The position numbers and the translations under genes were made by a program. 64,000 nt of DNA from Micromonospora arborensis (lineage in GTDB: Bacteria; Actinomycetota; Actinomycetes; Mycobacteriales; Micromonosporaceae). The stretch lies in the NCBI RefSeq assembly GCF_003205615.1, contig NZ_PYBV01000019.1:62001-126000 (forward strand), in the 5' to 3' direction. Shown here one piece after another: positions 59,818 to 64,000 of the stretch (the stretch's first letter is position 1; each line of letters opens with the position of its first letter). The notes below the pieces were generated by a model. That model did not search any database, was not told the origin of the DNA, and saw only the letters and a list, made by a program, of their open reading frames with translations.

Positions 59818-60168
59818 TCACGACACCGCCGAGGACGCCTCCTCGGCGTCGTGCACCGTCTCGAAGACGCCGATGACCCGGTCCACCGAGGTGATCGACA
59901 ACACCGTACGCACCGGCTGACTGGCTCCGGCCAGGGCGAGCCGGCCGTTGCGTTCCCGCAGGTCCTTGAAGGCGACCACGAGCACGCCGAGGCCACTGGA
60001 GTCCATGAATCCGACACCGGTCAGGTCGACCACCACCAACTGGGCGTCGCTCTCCACCAGCGTGCGCAGTTGGTCACGCAACTCGGGTGTGGTGCTCATG
60101 TCCAAGTCGCCGGCGACCTCTACCACTGTGCCGATCCGCCCCTGCCGCGTCGACAGCGTGAAGTCCAC
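59818..60168 (-). CDS. STAS-domain anti-sigma factor antagonist
   Basis: A 116-residue STAS protein: 'VVEVAGDLDMSTTPELRDQL', then 'VVVDLTGVGFMDSSGLGVLV', whose DSSG contains the Ser that is phosphorylated in this family. GTG 60168 with GAGGGGGTTTC upstream is preferred to the longer frame from 60192. The convergent PP2C phosphatase is the natural partner enzyme. Confidence 0.92.
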   Translation of the reverse strand: MDFTLSTRQGRIGTVVEVAGDLDMSTTPELRDQLRTLVESDAQLVVVDLTGVGFMDSSGLGVLVVAFKDLRERNGRLALAGASQPVRTVLSITSVDRVIGVFETVHDAEEASSAVS

Positions 60169-60296
60169 GAAACCCCCTCGATACGGCGTCACCGGCAGCT
60201 CGGCGACACTGCGCGCGTACCAACGGTGCCAGAAATCCGCTCGGATCGCTCGTCGACGTGCGGCCTCGGCGCGGAGACGGCAGTGGGTCGAACCGG

Positions 60297-60334
60297 TGAC
60301 GCCCCGCAGGCCTCACCGGGCCTGCGGGGCGTCA
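60297..60334. terminator. 16-bp hairpin terminator of the 950-residue protein gene
   Basis: TGACGCCCCGCAGGCC (60297-60312) pairs perfectly with GGCCTGCGGGGCGTCA (60319-60334) around a 6-base loop, 38 bases beyond the minus-strand stop. Confidence 0.85.
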
Positions 60335-60372
60335 ACCGATCAACTGTGGAGCTGGGACGAATTCAGGATCGG

Positions 60373-63225
60373 TCAGCTCGGATTCACCGAGATGTAGTAC
60401 CCGGCCTCGTCGGTCGTGCTGCCGTCCGCCTTACGCCCCTTGACGACCAGGTAGAGGTTGGTCGCCTCGGTCGGGGTCCAGGTGATCGACGCACGGCCCT
60501 GCGCGTCGGCGGCGACCGTGCCTGCGGTGCCGCCGATCGTGTACTCGAAGGACATGATCCCCGCCGTGCCGCCACTGAACTCGAAGCGGCCCTCGATGCC
60601 GACTCCCCCGCCGGGCGTGTCCCGCGGATACGTCTCGGAGAAGACGTGCGGCGCGGTGCCGACCTGGAACCGGTATTCGGTGACCGGAGAGAGCCGGCCG
60701 TCCGAGGTGCGACCCTGCACGGTGAGAGTGTTGAGCCCGTTACGGTCCGGTACGACCGTGACCAGGGTGTTCCAGTTGTCCGCTCGGGGAGCGCTCAACT
60801 CTGGGCCGTCGTTGAGCCGGTAGCGGTACTCCACCACCTCCGGCGTCCAGGAGGTGCTGAGGGCGAACTCACCAGGCACACCGATGCCGCCCCGCGGGCT
60901 CCACTCGTTGTACTGGCTCCACACCGAGACCCGGGTGTCGCGGACCGGGACGGTCATCTCGCGTTCCGGCGACGTCGTGCCGTCCTGAGCGATGCCGGTG
61001 ACCCGGGCCGAGAACCAGCCATCCCACTGCGGGGTGAACGACACGGTCGCCGTGCCGTCCGGCCCCGCCGCGATGATCTGGTATTCGCCGAAGTCCAGCG
61101 AATAGCGGAACTCCTTGGTGTCCGGTAGCGCCGAACGGAACGTCAGCGTCATCGGCTGAGCGGCCGCACCACCGTTCGGCGGGTCGGTGCTGATGACCGG
61201 CGCCTCGAACGGCTGCCAGGTGAAGCTCTTCTCGGGCGACCGGGTGCCGTCGGCCAGCAGCGCCCGGACGAGCAGCGTGTTGTCGCCGGTGTGCACCGGC
61301 GTGACGCTGATTGTCACGCTGGTGCCGTAGGAGTTGACGACGGTTTCCGGGCCGCCGTCGAAGCGGTAGACGAAGCCGGTCACGTTCGGCAGTTGGCTGT
61401 TCAGATAGAACTCCACCGGCAGGCCGACGCCGTCGATCCGCGTCAGGTGTTCCAGCGTCGGCGAGTACGCGGACGGCACCGGATCGAGGACGCTGAACTG
61501 GTAGTAGGTCTCCAGGGACTTCGAGCCGTCCGCCCGCACCGACCGTACGATCAGGGTGTGCCACCCTGCGGTAGCCGTCCACGGCACCACGGCGGTGTCG
61601 TCGGCCGCCGCTGGGACGGTCTGCGTGGTGTCGTCCAGGACGTACTCGTAGGACACGACGTCGGCGTTGCGCGGCGTGAACGTGAACGAACCGGTCTTAC
61701 CGGCAATCGGCTCGCTGTCGAAGTTGAACTCGGCGGACTCGACCCCGGGGGCGTCGGTGACCATGATCCGCAGGGTGTCCTGCCCGATCAGCTTGTTCTT
61801 CGCGTAGCTGCTGACGACGACCTCGACCTCGCCGACCTCGGTGAAGGTGAGCTGCCCGGTCGCCTTGCCGTCGACGGCCGGCACCCGGGACTCGGGGCCG
61901 CCCTTGATCTGATAGCCGAAGGCGGTCGTCTCGGGCTTCGGCGCGGTCAGCGTGATCGTGCTCGGCAGCCCGACCCCACCCAGCTCGATCTCCGCGCTCG
62001 GCGCGGTGTCGGCGATCCAGAACCGGTAGGTCTTCTCCGGCCCGTAGTTGCCCGCCGCGTCGATCGAGTTGACGTAGAGCTCCTCGAACCAGTCCCGCTT
62101 CGGCGTGTATTCGAGGATGGCCGAGCCGCCGGGGCGACGCGCCTTGACCCGACCGGAGTCTCCCATCGAGTCACGCCAGGCGAAGGCGACCACGTCACGG
62201 TCGCCGTCCGCGTCGAAGCGGAACTTGCCCTTGAGGCCACTGCCGCCACCGGGCGTTCCGCCCTCGGGGTAGAGCTTCGAGAAGACGCCCGGTGGGTTCG
62301 CCGGTGCCGTCTTGTCCATGACGACGTAGCAGATCTTGCTCCACGGCCCGGCGTCGTAGTAGTCACTGGCGCGGGCCTGCCAGGCGAGGAGTTCACCGTG
62401 GGCGTACTGGCTCAGGTCCGTGGGGAAGTTGTAGCTGTAGAACTCACGGCGCTGGTCCGGGTGGTCGACCGGCCAGATCGCGTAGAGGATCGACGGGTAG
62501 TCGGCCTCGTCGGGGTCGTTCGCGGTAGCCCTGAACAGGGTTGAGGCCGCTGCCGGCGACGGCTTGGTGACGGTGCCGCACGGCCGGTCCGGAGCCTCCA
62601 GGCGCGGGTCGGTCACGGTCGGCGGGTAGTTGGAGGTGGAGCTCAGTGTCGGCTGCTGGAAGGTGCGGCCGGCGCGCGGGTCCGTCTCCTGGGCTGCCGT
62701 GATCCGGTATTCGATGGTGATCGACTTCTCGTGCCGGGTGAGCGCGGCGTTGAGGGTCGACACCATGTCGATGCCCAGGTAGCCGGGGCAGTAGATGGAA
62801 TCCGGGCCGCGGTCGGCGGAAATCAGCTTCTCAAGCTCGGCGGGCGGGTTGTTCCAGGTCGTCCCGGACTTGACCGCAGCGGTACGCCACACCTCGATCG
62901 TCGCGGCGGCGGAGCAGTCGGTGACCGTTTCCTCATTTGTGTAGAGGTACGAGTTGTGCACCACCGCGCCCTTGAGCTGGGTCAGGTCGTAGGTGAAGTA
63001 GGAGCGGTAGGTATGGGCCTTGTTCGCGCTGTCGACAAGCGTGCCGACGGGCGGCGGAACAGCCGGGTTGACGAACTTCTTCGTCGGACTTTGCGAGTCG
63101 AGGTACGCCCAGCTCAACAGGGGTGAATTGGCCGAGGTGGCGGCGAGGGCCGGCTGGCCGGTAGCCAGGACGGCGGTGGCGGCGCCTACCGCCATTGCCA
63201 GCATCGCTGCGCCGATGCGTTTCAT
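60373..63225 (-). CDS. Secreted repeat protein with N-terminal DNRLRE-like domain (950 aa)
   Basis: The signal peptide ends near 'GQPALA-AT' at residue 28. The first 170 residues show a DNRLRE-like pattern ('HTYRSYFTYDLTQLKGAVV', 'VEVWRT' region, 'TWNNPPA'). The rest is at least five repeats of about 100 residues, each carrying 'SFEYTIG' or 'EYRYRLNDGPE'-like strands followed by 'RxADGSxSxE', an Ig- or Y_Y_Y-like beta-sandwich. No anchor or enzyme motif is visible. The protein is probably a cell-wall or extracellular scaffold. ATG 63225. Confidence 0.82.
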   Translation of the reverse strand: MKRIGAAMLAMAVGAATAVLATGQPALAATSANSPLLSWAYLDSQSPTKKFVNPAVPPPVGTLVDSANKAHTYRSYFTYDLTQLKGAVVHNSYLYTNEETVTDCSAAATIEVWRTAAVKSGTTWNNPPAELEKLISADRGPDSIYCPGYLGIDMVSTLNAALTRHEKSITIEYRITAAQETDPRAGRTFQQPTLSSTSNYPPTVTDPRLEAPDRPCGTVTKPSPAAASTLFRATANDPDEADYPSILYAIWPVDHPDQRREFYSYNFPTDLSQYAHGELLAWQARASDYYDAGPWSKICYVVMDKTAPANPPGVFSKLYPEGGTPGGGSGLKGKFRFDADGDRDVVAFAWRDSMGDSGRVKARRPGGSAILEYTPKRDWFEELYVNSIDAAGNYGPEKTYRFWIADTAPSAEIELGGVGLPSTITLTAPKPETTAFGYQIKGGPESRVPAVDGKATGQLTFTEVGEVEVVVSSYAKNKLIGQDTLRIMVTDAPGVESAEFNFDSEPIAGKTGSFTFTPRNADVVSYEYVLDDTTQTVPAAADDTAVVPWTATAGWHTLIVRSVRADGSKSLETYYQFSVLDPVPSAYSPTLEHLTRIDGVGLPVEFYLNSQLPNVTGFVYRFDGGPETVVNSYGTSVTISVTPVHTGDNTLLVRALLADGTRSPEKSFTWQPFEAPVISTDPPNGGAAAQPMTLTFRSALPDTKEFRYSLDFGEYQIIAAGPDGTATVSFTPQWDGWFSARVTGIAQDGTTSPEREMTVPVRDTRVSVWSQYNEWSPRGGIGVPGEFALSTSWTPEVVEYRYRLNDGPELSAPRADNWNTLVTVVPDRNGLNTLTVQGRTSDGRLSPVTEYRFQVGTAPHVFSETYPRDTPGGGVGIEGRFEFSGGTAGIMSFEYTIGGTAGTVAADAQGRASITWTPTEATNLYLVVKGRKADGSTTDEAGYYISVNPS

Positions 63226-63341
63226 CTAGACGTCGACCTCCGTTTGACGGCGCCTGTGTCGGCGCCGATCGGCGTCATCGTATCGACGGCCCGCACGCAT
63301 TTTCGGCCCGTGAATCCACTGTGTGGCCGATCGGTCTGGGG

Positions 63342-64000
63342 TCACGACCCCGACGGCAGGGCAGCCCACTCGTCGGCCAGTTCCTCCGGGTCACCGGTGC
63401 GAAAGAGCGGCGGTTCGTGCAGCAGGAAGTCGCGGTGGCTGATGTTCCAGGCGTACGCGCCGGCCATGGCGAAGGCCAGCACGTCACCCACGCCGATCGG
63501 CCCGGCGGTGGCCGATCGGGACAGCACGTCCTTCGGGGTGCAGAGCTGACCGACCACGGTGACCGGCCCCCCGTCGGTGTGCGGGCCGTCGGTGTGCGGG
63601 CCGTCCGGGCCGCGCCGCCGGTGCACGGTGAACGGCTGCGAGTGCCCCTTCGCCGCCGGCGTGCGCAGGTGGTGGGTGCCACCGGCCACCACCACGAACC
63701 ACTCGCCGTAGGAGCGCTTCACGTCGATGACCTCGGTGAGGTACGCCCCGCAGTAGGCGGTCACCGACCGGCCCGGCTCGATGCGCAGCCGCACCCCCGG
63801 GTGCCTGTCGAGGACGCCGGCCAGGGCCCGGCCGTAGTCCACCCAGTCGAAGCGTGCCGCCGGGTCGGCGTAGTCCACGGCCATGCCTCCGCCGACGTCG
63901 ACCTCGTCGGCGCCCACCTCGGCGACGGCCCAGCGGACCACGGCGGCGGCGACCGTCGCGGCGAGCGGTGCGTCCAGCCCGCTGGCCAGGTGCGCGTGGA
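63342..64000 (-). CDS. PLP-dependent decarboxylase, C-terminal part (runs off the window)
   Basis: The frame is open to the right edge. 'SGLDAPL', 'VDVGGGMAVDY', 'IEPGRSVTAYCGAYLTEV' and 'VGQLCTPKDVLS' fit fold type III PLP decarboxylases (diaminopimelate/ornithine type, LysA-like): GGG motif, EPGR phosphate loop, and C-x-x-x-D of the second subunit site. A 15-base direct repeat (63573-63602) codes a doubled PHTDG segment in a surface loop. The exact substrate is undecided, and siderophore or amine biosynthesis is possible. The lysine-bearing N terminus is outside the window. Confidence 0.85.
   Translation of the reverse strand, partial: HAHLASGLDAPLAATVAAAVVRWAVAEVGADEVDVGGGMAVDYADPAARFDWVDYGRALAGVLDRHPGVRLRIEPGRSVTAYCGAYLTEVIDVKRSYGEWFVVVAGGTHHLRTPAAKGHSQPFTVHRRRGPDGPHTDGPHTDGGPVTVVGQLCTPKDVLSRSATAGPIGVGDVLAFAMAGAYAWNISHRDFLLHEPPLFRTGDPEELADEWAALPSGS

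Noticed and set aside
1..64000. CRISPR array
   Set aside because: The only regular repeats found are a contiguous tandem array (14730) and dispersed single motifs; there are no spacers between repeats and no cas genes.

Overview
The window is high-GC actinobacterial DNA, most likely from the family Micromonosporaceae and probably a Micromonospora-like strain. This is inferred from very high GC, frequent GTG starts, many apparently leaderless promoters, a ClgR/ClpP pair, a KorA/KorB pair, SigE-family sigma factors, YbaB plus EspC-like genes and rare TTA codons. It mixes conserved chromosome with one accessory zone of about 31 kb.

Left conserved part (1-16.9 kb): a DUF1800/DUF1501 pair; a four-gene minus-strand operon (DivIVA-like protein, SRPBCC protein, DNA-3-methyladenine glycosylase I, hypothetical) facing a FolP2-type dihydropteroate synthase homologue, which resembles the mycobacterial folP2-gpgS-Rv1209-tagA neighbourhood but lacks gpgS; a lone nuoA; 2-oxoglutarate:ferredoxin oxidoreductase korAB preceded by a possible coupled 43-codon ORF; an azoreductase/MarR pair; a K+ channel; clgR-clpP; a lipoprotein; a DoxX-like protein; and a divergent MarR/quinone oxidoreductase pair with two matching palindromic operators.

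Accessory zone, left half (16.9-29.8 kb): it begins at an intact tRNA-Arg(CCT). The 5' half of that tRNA and its upstream flank are repeated, imperfectly, 7 kb further on. Between and beyond these copies lie gene wrecks (a SecA-like fragment, a helicase fragment, an IS110 remnant, a truncated IS3 OrfA, a twice-frameshifted AbiEii toxin) among intact genes: a VOC protein, a large LuxR regulator with a small coupled upstream gene, an AAA/DUF4143 ATPase, an IS110 transposase with a candidate bridge RNA upstream, an ECF sigma factor with its membrane partner, and an AbiE-type antitoxin. A dispersed 29-30 bp motif occurs three times here.

Accessory zone, right half (29.8-48.4 kb): a compact hybrid NRPS-PKS cluster. 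In transcription order the minus strand has a free condensation domain, a free carrier protein, a T-C-A-T NRPS (valine-like code), a P450 without an ExxR motif, a KS-AT-ACP-TE PKS, an MFS exporter, a second P450, a thioesterase-fold protein whose nucleophile is cysteine, and an A-T protein whose specificity residues match the threonine code exactly. Divergently come a third P450 and an ordinary type II thioesterase, both with TTA codons. There are more carrier domains than adenylation domains. I suggest a SyrB1/SyrC-like arrangement: Thr is loaded on the A-T protein, possibly oxidised, and moved in trans by the Cys-type acyltransferase. An aldo/keto reductase lies just past a strong bidirectional terminator.

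Right part (48.4-64 kb): a 1.1 kb stretch of gene debris, then a Tat-exported PHP-domain phosphohydrolase, several secreted beta-rich proteins, a SigE-type sigma factor between two genes sharing a cysteine-containing extracellular domain, a YbaB-family gene with a truncated EspC-like ORF, a parallel beta-helix protein, a GAF-PP2C phosphatase facing a STAS antagonist, a 950-residue secreted repeat protein, and the C-terminal part of a PLP-dependent decarboxylase running off the edge.
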